This document shows positions 45,316 through 57,000 of a DNA stretch of 64,000 bases, in pieces; positions within the stretch are counted from its first letter, which is position 1, and every line of letters begins with the position of its first letter. The stretch is taken from the NCBI GenBank assembly GCA_036571765.1, contig BROE01000014.1:4177714-4241713 (forward strand). The letters run 5' to 3'. The translations under genes and the position numbers were made by a program. This stretch comes from Plecoglossus altivelis. Taxonomy: Eukaryota > Chordata > Actinopteri > Osmeriformes > Plecoglossidae. Below the pieces are notes generated by a model. It had not been told where the DNA came from, did not search any database, and worked only from the letters and a program-made list of their open reading frames with translations.

Positions 45316-45575
45316 TGATGAAGGGACAGGAGAGACCCAGTGTGGTGACCGACGTCATGGAGCCCAAAATAGGAGGGATACTATGCGGAGTGTGATTGGG
45401 GACAAGTCCCACCCCGACCACATCAGCAGTCATCCGCCCAGACGCCCTCTGAGTCGAGCCCCCACCACTGGGCTGGCTTTACGCGGCCACACTCTCACAT
45501 CACTGACTTCAAATGTTTCGAGATTAGCCTCTCTCGCTGTCTGTCTCGCTCTCCCACTCTCTATGTCTCTCTCTC

Positions 45576-45606
<31 letters not shown>

Positions 45607-46815
45607 CTCTCTGTCTCTCTCTCTGTCTCTCTCTCTCTCTCTGTCCTCTCTGTCTCTATCCCGCGCGAGCATTCTCGGTGACGCTTTCTATCTTCCCCAC
45701 CCCCCCTCTCTTTTTCCTCTGTTTCAGTTTTCCTGTTTTATTTTGTAGTTTTTCTTCGTTGCACAATTTCTACACCATTTCCCTTTTTTTTCCAGGTTCA
45801 CAGACTCTTGCAACCCTATCAATCATGTCCTGTTCCGGCGGTTTCCCGAATATTCATGATCATGTGAATAATGAAAGATGTGCATTTTCACAGACTCTCC
45901 ACTCCCATGACATTTGCCCAGTTTCATCCACGCCGGTATTGAGATTCAACATGAACATATTCCAAAGAGCAGACCACCAAACAAACTGAGGAAGCTAGAC
46001 CGAACAAGGTCGTTTTCCATTTTGGTTTGATTCCCCCACCCCTGCCCCACCTCCTTGATGCATTTTGGGAGATTTTTACTTATTTATATGTGGAGTGAGA
46101 CTGATGTTTATGTCCTTGTTGCGCTCTACTGTTGGTGGCGGTGAGTGTCTGGGTGTATGTGGGTTTCTCCTGCAGTGACTAAGACCTGGTGGGCCTCTAG
46201 AACCAGGAAGGAATAGGATGGAGGATAAGACCCAGGGGAACTGGTCTGTTCACTCTGTTTGACGGTTAAGCTCAGCCTGATGGGGTCGTCAGTCCCGCGT
46301 GTGTGTATGCGTGCGTGCGTGCGAGAGAGCTCAAGCCAATCAATGGCAGGGGATTCTCCGGTTGCCAGAGCAACAAAATGGGCTCTTACCTCTACCATGG
46401 AGGTCTCTACTCATTTGTCAGTTCTGGTTCCGCTTTTAACCGTCAAATTCTTCATCAGGTTTCGCTCTCCCTACAGAATACAGATTATCTAATGTTACAA
46501 CTACAAGCCAAAGATCTTGATAATGAACACGGTAATGAGAAAACTGTAAAATATGATGTCAAATATATCCAGTAAGCAAGGATAATATGTGGAAATGGTA
46601 TATTCTCCATTTTATTTTTATCCAATGATGCATCCAGTGAGTTGGATTTTACATTGATGTTTGTATTTTAATGAATGATGCGCACTGCAGTTGCTCGTGT
46701 CGTCTGGCCTGTGGATCTCTTCCTTTTCCCTTCAAATGGATTTGTTTGTGTTTGAATGTGCAGTGTTTTTATATGACAGATTTATGATTCATTAAACGTA
46801 TTTTATCTGAATCCT
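45316..46815 (+). other. st14: st14 3' UTR (predicted)
   Basis: About 1.5 kb from the stop codon to just past an ATTAAA signal. It contains a CT-rich microsatellite at about 45530-45660. No splice or coding signal is seen. Confidence 0.5.
46791..46796 (+). terminator. st14: st14 polyadenylation signal ATTAAA (candidate)
   Basis: ATTAAA in TGATTCATTAAACGTATTTT at the end of an AT-rich stretch. It is the most plausible signal before the convergent kirrel2 gene. Confidence 0.45.
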
Positions 46816-46882
46816 TGCCGTCTCCGACTTCTGCAGTCATTTGTCAACGACTAGTCCCTGTTACGTACTGCGCGGCGTGTTA

Positions 46883-46916
<34 letters not shown>

Positions 46917-47329
46917 TTGCTAGGTCCCTTTCTTCAGCAGTATTGTAATGAGTGTGGATCTCCTCCCCGCCGTGACCAGCATGTCTACCTGGGGCTGCGC
47001 CGGAGATGGAGGAAGACGCTAAGGTGACGAGGCAGGCTCGCGCTGTCACATAATAGCTGGCTTTGTCACGGCGCCATCCTGCTACGGTGAAAGCTGGGTG
47101 TGGCAGGACGGGGAGCTGGCTCTGGAGACAGCAGGAGTTTCGCTATCTCATCTGTCTTCATTAAAAGCTGGTCTCCACTGGGAGCTGGGGAGAGGCAACA
47201 CAGGGCAGCTAATTTATGTATTCATCAATGTGGGTAGCTTTGTTTGTCTGTGGTGTCTCCCGGCGCGTGGACTCTCACGCCTTGGAGAAAACGAAAAACA
47301 ACATGGCCCTTTTTTTATCTGAAATGGTT
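46797..47329. other. Short intergenic region between convergent st14 and kirrel2
   Basis: About 0.5 kb between the two candidate poly(A) signals. It contains (TG)n at 46883-46914. No gene is seen. Confidence 0.4.
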
Positions 47330-49147
47330 TTTATTGAAATATAAATATGTGTACAAAGTTACAAGCAACGCTCATTTTTAGCAAATAAAATTCTTAATAC
47401 ATTATTAAAAAAAGAAAAGGAAAATGGCAATTAGTTGGTTCAGAAAAAGCATAGTTAATCTTTCCGCATTCAGTGATTGATGGACAACGTTAAAAGAGAA
47501 ACGTTTGTGGACCCAAATCAAATCAAGTTATAGCTTCATAATGTATATATAATATAAAGATACTTTACAATAGAGCAGCTTACACGCTGTACATTAAGGC
47601 TTATATAAAATATAAAAATAAAGACGAGCAATGATCTCCATGGTTCACTTTGTGACATTTGTTCTCAAATTGGGCTGACTGGTGACACTTGAGAGACCAA
47701 TGGCAGTACAGGATTCCAGACAGAAACTTCCTGGTATTCAGGAAGGTAACAGGAAGTGGGATGCAACTGGGCCAGGTGCAGGAAGCCGTCTCTCAAACAA
47801 GGGATGGACGGAAAAAGAAAGGCTGAAGAGTTTCACTAGACATCACCTGCATGCAACAGAGAAAGATTGGGCTCACCCATTTGTACAGTTAATTTGTCCG
47901 TTTGTCTGGGTAGTACTGTGTATCTTTTGTAAACATATTGAAGCTACTTGATTGTGTTGTGAAACCTTGGAGCGCTCGGTCCAAAGACGAACCACGTCGC
48001 GCCTGACGTCTGAGACCGCGACGGCACGTCAAGCTTGATCTCCAAAGGGCTCAAGGTGACCGCTCATTTACAAACCTCATCCTCTGATTGTTCTGGAGAT
48101 AGAGACACGGTAGGAAATCCAGTACCCAGATAAAGACGAGGCATTTCCTTTGTCCTACGCAACTTTGTTGCGCGCCATCTTTGGGATGTCGTGTCCTTGT
48201 CTTGTCCAACACACCGGGGACAATGACGTATCTCTCGTTAGCACGGAAAAGCTACAATACTTATTCGCGTTATAATTCCCACCGCTCTAATTCCCCAGCA
48301 ATCTGCACTGGCTGATCCATCGCTCCTAACTCCTTATCAGAAAAAAAGAGGTTGTTCAAAGCCAAGGGAATGTAACTCAGGCCAGAAGGATTCCGCTGCT
48401 GATTACAACAATCCGTGGAATGCCAGCGTGTCGTCACCAGAGCCAGCCTGTGGTGAAGGGTGGTTAAGGGGCCATCTGTGTACAGCTCAAGTCTGTTGTT
48501 GAATAAAAGACACAAAAATGTGCTTAGGATTCCTCTCGCATGCCGGCAAACACGAAATGACGACAATCGGCAATTATATATTTTTTTTCTCATCCGCAAA
48601 GTTTTTTTTTTGTTGTGGTCTTCGCTTCGCTTTTTTTTCTCTCCGTCGGTGATCTTTTGTTGCGTTCTTGTCTCAGCATTTCTGTCCTGTAAATCCATAC
48701 AGACGCAGGAAACCTTTTGGATTGATACACCCGGATCGTTTTTGGCCCTATTTAAAGTCAAAAGGTGCGTTTGTGGGATTGAGTTCCAGTTAAACCTGCC
48801 ACCTAAACCCATTCCCAGGTGGTCCTCACCGTGGTTACAGCAACCTGGTAACCCAGTGAGTGGGTATCCCACTGTGGCAGGTGAGATTGGCGAGCGGCGA
48901 GTCACAACCAGACGGACTCCGCCTCCTCGCGGACTTCGCAAGAATAAATTAAGGACGGTCATTGTCCCGCAACCAAGATCACACAGTCTCCCTCTAAAAA
49001 CATCTGGGGGGGGGGGAAGACCAATCAAAAGAGTCTCATCTCACCTTTGTGTGAGTCCCCCACCTCCCCCCCCAACCTCCCTTGCAGAGGCGACCCGAGT
49101 TTCACCTCTCGCCACTCCTGGGCATCTTGCCACGCTCCTGGGCACGC
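47310..49147 (-). other. kirrel2: kirrel2 3' UTR (predicted)
   Basis: AT-rich noncoding sequence between the stop codon at 49150-49148 and the candidate AATAAA. Two long open frames here (48270-49028 minus and 48460-49305 plus) share no family motif and are treated as chance. Confidence 0.45.
47330..47335 (-). terminator. kirrel2: kirrel2 polyadenylation signal AATAAA (candidate)
   Basis: TTTATT on the plus strand reads AATAAA on the minus strand, in ATATTTCAATAAAAACCATT. It lies about 1.8 kb downstream of the kirrel2 stop codon. Confidence 0.45.
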
Positions 49148-49651
49148 TCAGACGTGAGTCTGCATGCGCTGCGACGGGCGCCCATAGTCGGACTGCTGCG
49201 AGGACACCTGCGATGAGGCGTAGGAGAAGCGGGAGGAGCTGGACACCTTGCTCGCCTGGTCCGATTGGTCGTAGGCGTCCACCTTCTCGTAGGAGGCCGG
49301 CTTGACGTAGCTGGTGAAGGCGCGGCCGTAGGTGGCGGTGGTGGTGGTGGGAAGGTAGGCGGAGCCGCTGTAGACGGGGTCGGCCGGGTAGATGCTGGCG
49401 GGCTGGGCCGCCTGCTGCTGCTGGGCCTGCTGCTGCTCGTAGGTGGAGCGGGCGCCCGTGGTGGTGGCGTAGCGGTGGGAGAAGTCGTAGATGCGCGGCT
49501 GGGTGCTGTGCTGGCCGTACAGCGGGCTGGGCGAGGGCAGCTGGGAGGGCGTGTAGACCGGCCGGGGGTTGGGCACGTACTCGGAGAAGCCGCTGCTGCG
49601 GATGTTGCGGTCCTCGTGAGCGCGGACGTTGTAGTAACCGTTGGTGGGGTC
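49148..49651 (-). CDS. kirrel2: kirrel2 last exon: tail with PDZ ligand
   Basis: Acceptor tcccctcag|GACCCC, stop TGA at 49150-49148. It encodes [20 protein letters not shown], a Pro/Tyr-rich region, a Gln-rich stretch (QQQAQQQQ), [17 protein letters not shown] and finally [14 protein letters not shown] is a predicted Grb2-type phosphotyrosine site, and THV is a class I PDZ ligand as in Kirrel proteins that bind ZO-1. Confidence 0.93.
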   Translation of the reverse strand, partial: DPTNGYYNVRAHEDRNIRSSGFSEYVPNPRPVYTPSQLPSPSPLYGQHSTQPRIYDFSHRYATTTGARSTYEQQQAQQQQAAQPASIYPADPVYSGSAYLPTTTTATYGRAFTSYVKPASYEKVDAYDQSDQASKVSSSSRFSYASSQVSSQQSDYGRPSQRMQTHV

Positions 49652-50661
49652 CTGAGGGGAACACAGCGGGCAGGACGAAACAGGGTCGTTATTGGTTTGT
49701 TAAGGTCGCGCGCCGAACTACGGCAGCTGATCACACACTTCCTGTGCAAGGGAAGCCTTCAAGTTGTCTTGTGTTTTTTGTTATGTATTTATTGGGGGGG
49801 GGGATGTGAATGTTTGCATGAGTTTTTTAATTTTTTACCTTGGTGTCCGACCTCTCGTCGTCCTCCTCTTCCAGTAGGTCGCTGTGTTCCGTGCGAGACG
49901 TCCCCGGAGACTCGCTGCTGTTGGGAGCCTGAGGGGAAGGCAGCGTTTCCAGGAATTACAAGGTTGAACGGCGCAGACGAATGAGAACAAGAACACCGTC
50001 CACCCACACAACCCCCCACCCGCCCCCCTCAACAAAAGGATCGGTGCATCCCCCATTCCACTGTCAAACATGCGCTCCTTCCATCCCCAAACATGAATAT
50101 AGATTACTGTTCTGTGCAGAGCGGAGGGGGGGATGAGTACCATGGGCTCCTTGACGTCCTCCTCGTCGTCGTTGCCGCGGGTGGCGTTGTGGTCGCTGTG
50201 GACGATCTGGACTCGAATGTCACTCTTGGAGAGCCGAGTTCTACTTTCCTGGGGGAGGGGGGGGGCGAACAGAGAGAGGAGGGGGGAGGAGGGGGGAGTA
50301 CAACACACAGCAGGATTAACAACCTGTTACAAAGCCAGTTGAAAAAGCCGGCGTTCAAACTCTCAAGGCTCTTTTTTCCCCCTCCCTAACCAATTTAATT
50401 CGGAAATTTGAATTTAATCAAGTCAATTCCGGAACCGGAATTAAATAAAGTGTAAATGGACGGATGGGATTGTAATTTAATGAAGTGATGTGAGACAATG
50501 GAGTGCAGCCCAGCTCTGCTTTCCCCTTTCCCATACTGACCGTTGAGCTCACCTTTGCCAGTGTGTCTACAGCACAAAGACACAAGGGTGATGACGCAGA
50601 TGAGCAGGACACACCCGCCGCCCACCGACGCCCCCACGATGATCAGCATGGGCAGAGCCTC

Positions 50662-50726
<65 letters not shown>

Positions 50727-53700
50727 TGGTGTCAGTGTCCAGACCCGGCGGATCAGAGAGTGCGAGAGAGGCGAGATGGGAACGAGATGGAAACAGATCC
50801 ATCCATTCTCCTCTCTAATCCTGCCAACGCCAGAGCCCATATAAATGCGTGTGCAGTGAGCCTGGTCTCGCTCGGCCTGCACGCGCTGCCTCCGCGTCCC
50901 CGCGGCCTGCCTCGTGTCTCTAATCTCTCTGGAGGAAGGGTAACAAGGCCTGACACGCAATGAAGCAATAGACAGTAATCTAATTAGAGATTCCAGGAGA
51001 TACTGGCTCCCCGGCCCTCACGAGACCCGGCTCGGCCGCGTTGATGGAAATTGCCGGCGAGGACCTTATTTTTGGTGTCGAGTGCAACAAAGGCTTCCGC
51101 CCGACGCCGGCGCGGAGTCGAAGTAGCTCAGCCTTATTTAAGCTTGTTTAAAAAGGGGGGCTGGTGTTGTGGTGACTGGGAAGGGGGGGTGCAGAGGGTG
51201 TGAGGAGGTTGTGAGGGGGGATCGTGTGCTCAAGACCAAACGCCCCAGATCCACACCTGTGGCTCCTCCTAATTGACTCCGCCCCCCCCCCCCCCCCCGC
51301 GATGTGTCAATGCGTACCGGGAGCAAAGTCGTTTTTCATTAATGGCAGGTACTATCCTCTGCTGATTAAATAATATCGATTTCAAGAGTATAATTAAGAT
51401 AAGCGTCCAATTGAAGTTCGGTTTTTGACCCCCATCTGTCCCGCTCTTCACAAACACCCGGCTGAGATTGGGTGTCTCCGATGCCCGGTCGGAACCCAGA
51501 CGGTCGAGATGGACGTCGGATGAGGAAGAAGAGGAGCTGCTTTGCGCGTACCTTGCTCCTTGAGGGTGACGAGGGCGGTGTCTGTGCCGAAGCGGTTCCA
51601 GGCCGTGCAGTTGAACCGCAGCTGGAAGTCCTGGGCCAATGTCTCGGACAGGACGAGGGAGGAGAGGACGCCGTGGTCGCTGGCCACCGTCTGGACGGAG
51701 AACCGTCCGGATGACCCCGAGGAGAGGCTCACCTCACCGAAGCTCCACACCTGAGGGGGAGAGAACAGCAGGGGGGGAGGGGGTCAGTGGTGTTTTTATT
51801 CTGACAGGGCTGCTGGAAGAGAACAAGACGACCACAGCTGAGCCTTGTTAGATCCCGGCTACCCTCTCTGACTGTGGGCCTGGACAGCCTCGCTCCGATG
51901 TCTGCCCTCCCACCCACCCACCCACCCACCGCCCGCGTCTCTCTCTTCCCCCTCCCTCCGTCGACCTTCAAAGCTCTCCCTGGCTAGCTGAGCTCGCAGC
52001 CTTGTGTTTAAACTGCCTTCCACGTCTGCCCTAGGGGGGAGAGCAGGTGGGTAGGGGGAGGGGGTGGGGGGGAGGGCAGCCGAGGAGGCAGGAGGAGAGG
52101 CTGCGAGGCTCCTGCGCCGCGAGGCCGGTGGGGCACCTGGCTCTTTCTTCTCCTCAGACCCTAATTATCCCCTCTCTGCCGGGGCCCACGCTCGCCAGTT
52201 CAACAGGGTCAGCGCAGTCGAGCCTGATGGGCTGCTAATTGAGCGCGGTTTGGCTGGAGACAGCAGGAAGCCCGTCTCCACGCAGCCCCCCCACCCGCCC
52301 CCCACCACCATCTCACTCATCTCAGGTCTTTGTGAGCGTGTAAGGAGGCACGGGCTCGTGCGCGCGCGTGTGACTGTGGGAGTCGAGCGTGCACGACCGT
52401 ACACGTGCGTGTGTGAGTGGGAGGTGTGTGCGTGCGTGGAGCGAAAGGTAAAGGGCAACAGCAGAGCTCACGCGAAGCGATCGCTCTCTGAAGTGCGCGC
52501 GGCGCGCAAGGTGGACGGTGAGAGGCCACTCAGACAGAACGCAAACCAACAGCAGACGGCAAAGACAAGAGGCTCACTTACAATCTTTTCCGGAGGGGGG
52601 CTGCTTCCCACCAGACACTCTAGCTTGCCCTTGGAGTGCTTGACAGCATGCTGCGAGGCCTCTGCTGTGATGATAGGTGGGCCTGGAGAGAAAGAGAGAG
52701 CAGGGGTAGGGGGAGGGGAGGGGGAGGGGAGGGGCACAAACAGAAGAGTGGTTTTGAGACGTTGACACAAAAGAAAGAAATGGAATCTTGACGCGATGAG
52801 TTCTGAGTCGGGGGGAGGTGATATTAAAGCCATTCTTCAGCCTTGCGCGTGCAGCCTCAGTACCAGGACGTTAACAGCACACCCTAAGGGGGGGGGGGGT
52901 GCAGGAAGTGACCCGTGAGGGAGGGAGGGAGGAAAAGCATCTCACCGTTGACGGTCAGGGTAACGTCCCTCTCGGCCACGCCGATGCGGGGAACGATGGC
53001 CTTGCAGGTGTACGTCCCAGCATCCTCTTGGGTGACGGCCTTCAGCTGCAGGGTGTTCCCGTTACTGAGCACCTGCAGACAGCCAGAGAAATGAGAGAGA
53101 GAGAGAGAGACATGATGAGATGGAGAGAGATGGAAAGAGTGAAAGAGATGGCGAGACAGAAGAGAGAGATGGAGAGGGAGAAAGAGAGGGCGAGAGAGAG
53201 GGAGAGCGAAAGACAGAGATAGAGGTGGAAGAAGAGAGAGTTGGTGAAAGAGATATCAGAGAGACTGTTTAAACCAGCGGCTCATCAGCAGAGCAACCGA
53301 TGCATCAGCAACAGAGGTAAGCGACCGGCCTCTGTCACTAACGCTGTCACTAACGCCGCCACTAACGCCGCCACTAACGCTGCCACTAACGCTGCCACTA
53401 ACGCTGCCACTTTCAATTTAATTCCACTGCGAGTGTCTTTAATCACAGCATAAAGCTCTCCAGACGATCCTCTGTAGTGACCACGGCGCCGGGTGGAGTG
53501 TCCTAATTGAACGGAGGGGACAGACGCACGTGACTCCGCCGTGCGAGTGCGCCTCCGCCTCCGGAGTGACTCCGCCTCTCTCGCTCGTTAGCTCATTGAT
53601 CTTGCCATTCCATCAAGCTGTGATTAATCCATTTACTCCCTCTCCCGCTCCCCCACCCCTCCCCCCGCCCCGCCCCCCTCCTCCAGCCACACACACACCC

Positions 53701-54026
53701 ACACACGCACTCACACCCCAACCCCCTTTTCCCTCACGAAAAATATTTTATTCCAACGCACTTATAGAGTAACCCAATTAATCCATTACTGGTGGCTATG
53801 TGAGATGCAGTGACAGGGGGGAGGGGGACCAGAGAGGGGGTGGCATGGAAAGAGGTGTGGATTAGAAGAGTGGCCGTGGTTTTTCCTCTGAGACGCAGCC
53901 TGAAAGTGTTCACTCTCCGAGATGACAGCATCGCCTGCCGCGGCCGTTCCCGGGGCGTTTTGCACCGGCGCCGCTCTCCAGAGCTGCCGCCGAAATCGGA
54001 TTACAAGTGAGGAAAGAGCCTCCCCT

Positions 54027-54065
<39 letters not shown>

Positions 54066-57000
54066 GGCTGTCTTGGGTTGGACTTCTGAGAAATGGCTTT
54101 GGCGGAAAGGCTTTCTCTGAATCATTGGGTTTAGACCCACAGCTCTGGTGATTGGATGATTGATCGATCCGCTGGCCACTTTGTTATGACAGTGTGTCAG
54201 CTCTCTTGGTGAGGCGGTGTGGTGTTTGACAGAGGGCACACAGACAGATGGACGAACAGACAGGCGGGCTAGGCTTTCCAGACGGACAGAGAGACAGACA
54301 GGCAGACAGGAAGAGGGAAACTCTTCCAGGGACGGCGGTGAGATGAAGCTTTTCCTCCCCTGAGAAGACACATTGACGGGAAGTGCGAATGTGTGAACTG
54401 GGAGAGCGTCACAGCCGCTATGAAAACACGCTGACAGGAGGTGAGGAAGAAGCAGGGCCACCAAACGGGAGCGTGTCGAGGAAGGGGGGGTTGGGGGGTG
54501 GAGGCGGGTACGAAGGGGGAGGAGGGGAGAGGAGGGTGGAGGAGGAGGGCCGCCAGCGATGTAAAAGCTGTCCAAGGAGAGCGGGCTTTCTCACCACGTT
54601 GGAGCCGTGCTTGGTCCAGGCCAGCGTCAGGGGGGGGTTTCCCGTCCAGCCACAGGTGAAGGCAGCGTCCATCCCCGTGTCCACCGTCATGGGCTTGGGC
54701 TCTGACAGGAGTCTGGGCCCGACTGCGGAGGAGACGAGGCCCGGTCAAAACAAACCCTCCAACCTCGCGTTCGCAACGCTTTTTGCAACGCTTTCCAGCT
54801 GCACTTACACTGCACGTCCACCAGGGTGCTGACGTTGGTGCTGCCTACTGAGTTGGACACCTCGCAGGACACAGGGTCGGTGAAGTAGGAGTGATCCACT
54901 GTCACCTCCAGACTGTCCCCATTGGCCTCTGAAATAGGGACCCCGCCTTTGGCCCATCTGGAGAGAGAGGGGGAGAGAGACATGCGGTTGCTACCCTCGC
55001 TCACTTTCAATTAGACCGACCGGTGTTTACAGCAATGTCTTCCGCGACTGACAGGGAGAGCTGAGGCATTTGACAGCGGATAAGAGAGAGGAGTTCAAGA
55101 GGACTCTGCTACTGATGTTTCTCTGTGTGGCGGCGTTTGAGTGTGCGCGCGTGCGTATTTTTGGCCGTGCGGGTGTACATCTTTGAGTGCCTGTGTGCGT
55201 GTGTATGTGTGGGAATGTGCATTAGCGTGTAAGTGTGTGTGTGGTTCACCTGTATCCTGTGATCTCCGGGTTGGCTGAGGCAGAGCAGATGAACAGAACC
55301 TTGGCCCCTTCCATCACTGTCTGGGGCTGGACTGACAGCGTCACCGTGGGGGGGTCTGCAGGAAACAACAGCATTACTGACACAAGGCCACGCGGTCGGG
55401 CTGAGAGCACAGCGCTGTCATGGGGGAGGTGACAGGGGGCATGTGCAGGCAGGCAGAACAAACCGCCCCTCCATTAACTCTTGAGAGCCACCGAAGGGGA
55501 AGGTTATTTACAGCCAGAGCGTTTAAATAACGCTCTTTTCGCGTCACGTTTGATGGGGCCGCGCTGGCGGCCCAGGGGACTGGTGGAGGGGGACACTCAC
55601 GCTGGACGTTGATGGTGACGGATGTCTGGCGTCCGGCGGGCGCCGCGGGGTTTAGGACCCGGCAGGTGTAGGTGCGCCCAGAGTCCCTGTCCTCAGGTAC
55701 GATGGGGAGCATGCTGACAGCCAGCTCCCTCTTCCCATCCTCCATCCTCGTCTGACAGAGGAGACAAAGAGGGAGGGAGAGAGAAGAGAGAGAGAGACGG
55801 AGAGGTGGAGAGAGAGACAAAGAGAGAGGGAGAGAGAGGTAGAGAGAGAAGTAGAGATAGTGGTAGAGAGAGAGGGAGAGCAGGGAGAGGAGAGAGAAAA
55901 GAGAGAGAGAAGAGAGAGAAGGAGGGAGAGAGAGAGGGAGAGCAGAGAAAGTGAGAGAGAGGAAAGAGTGAGTAACGAGAGTGAGAAAATAGGGAGAGTA
56001 AAGAGAGAGAGAGAGAAAGGGGAGGGAGACAGAGGGAGAGAGAGAGAAGAGAGAGCGGAAAGAGAGACAGAGAGTATGAAGAGAGAGAGATTAGATTTGT
56101 CCACTGAGGGAGCTTAGAGACATGTGAACAATGTTGTGGCAATTGTCCAGAACAGTGTTCTCTGGTGTGACAATGCAGTCAAGGTAAGTAGGACATGTGG
56201 TCTACTTGTGGTCTACATACTGTCAGTATCACATGTGGTTTAGATAAGTACTATATATATGGTCTAGCTAAGTAGCACATGTGGTGTAGATGTGGTCTAC
56301 ATCAGTAGAACATGTGGTCCAGGTGTGGTCTACATCAGTAGAACATGTGGTGTAGATGTGGTCTACATCAGTAGAACATGTGGTCCAAGTGTGGTCATGT
56401 GCAGATAACATGTGTTTCCCGCAAACACAACCCTGCTGTTTCCCCTCATTTCCCCCCTTCAGGTGTTGATGACACCACAGGTCTTATTCTCCTGACATGC
56501 ACGCCGTTAAACTTGCCATCCTGCCCATTGGCAGAGCCCTTAAATCATATAGTTTATGATGCGGAGGAGGGATATTGTGCTGTTCCCACATTTCTGGGAG
56601 TGCTTCACGTCAGCAGCTCCTGTTTGTCATCATCTTTGAAATCTATTTATTGCTCACTCGAATCAATACGCCTAAGTGAGGAAAGGTGTAGACTCGGAGG
56701 ATGGGAAGGGAGGGGGGGGCTCAGCGATGACACGCGCTCGCGCGGGGGCACACACGGATGAACGGACGCGCGCGCCCACGCTGATGAGTGACAGTGTGTA
56801 GCAGTGGCAGGGGTGGCTGCACGTCTATATTTCCACGGCTGGGAGGGGAGGGAGGTGTGTGGGGGGGTGGGGGGTGGGGGGAGTGTCACACATCTCTGGA
56901 AAAGAGCAAGGGCATGCTGTGCCCATTCCCTGGACGGCCGAATCAATGGACCAGGCCGGCCACTTCCTCAGCCAGACACACAAAAAGCATTTTTACGCTA

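Noticed and set aside
48270..49305. Two overlapping long open frames on opposite strands (252 and 281 codons)
   Set aside because: They cover the kirrel2 3' UTR and last exon, show no family motif, and overlap each other antisense.
49265..49984. 239-codon plus-strand frame rich in Gly/Val
   Set aside because: It is the antisense shadow of the kirrel2 tail exons, whose minus-strand frame has clear homology and splice sites.
52064..52765. 233-codon plus-strand frame
   Set aside because: It is antisense to the kirrel2 Ig5 exon and repeat-rich, with no known motif.
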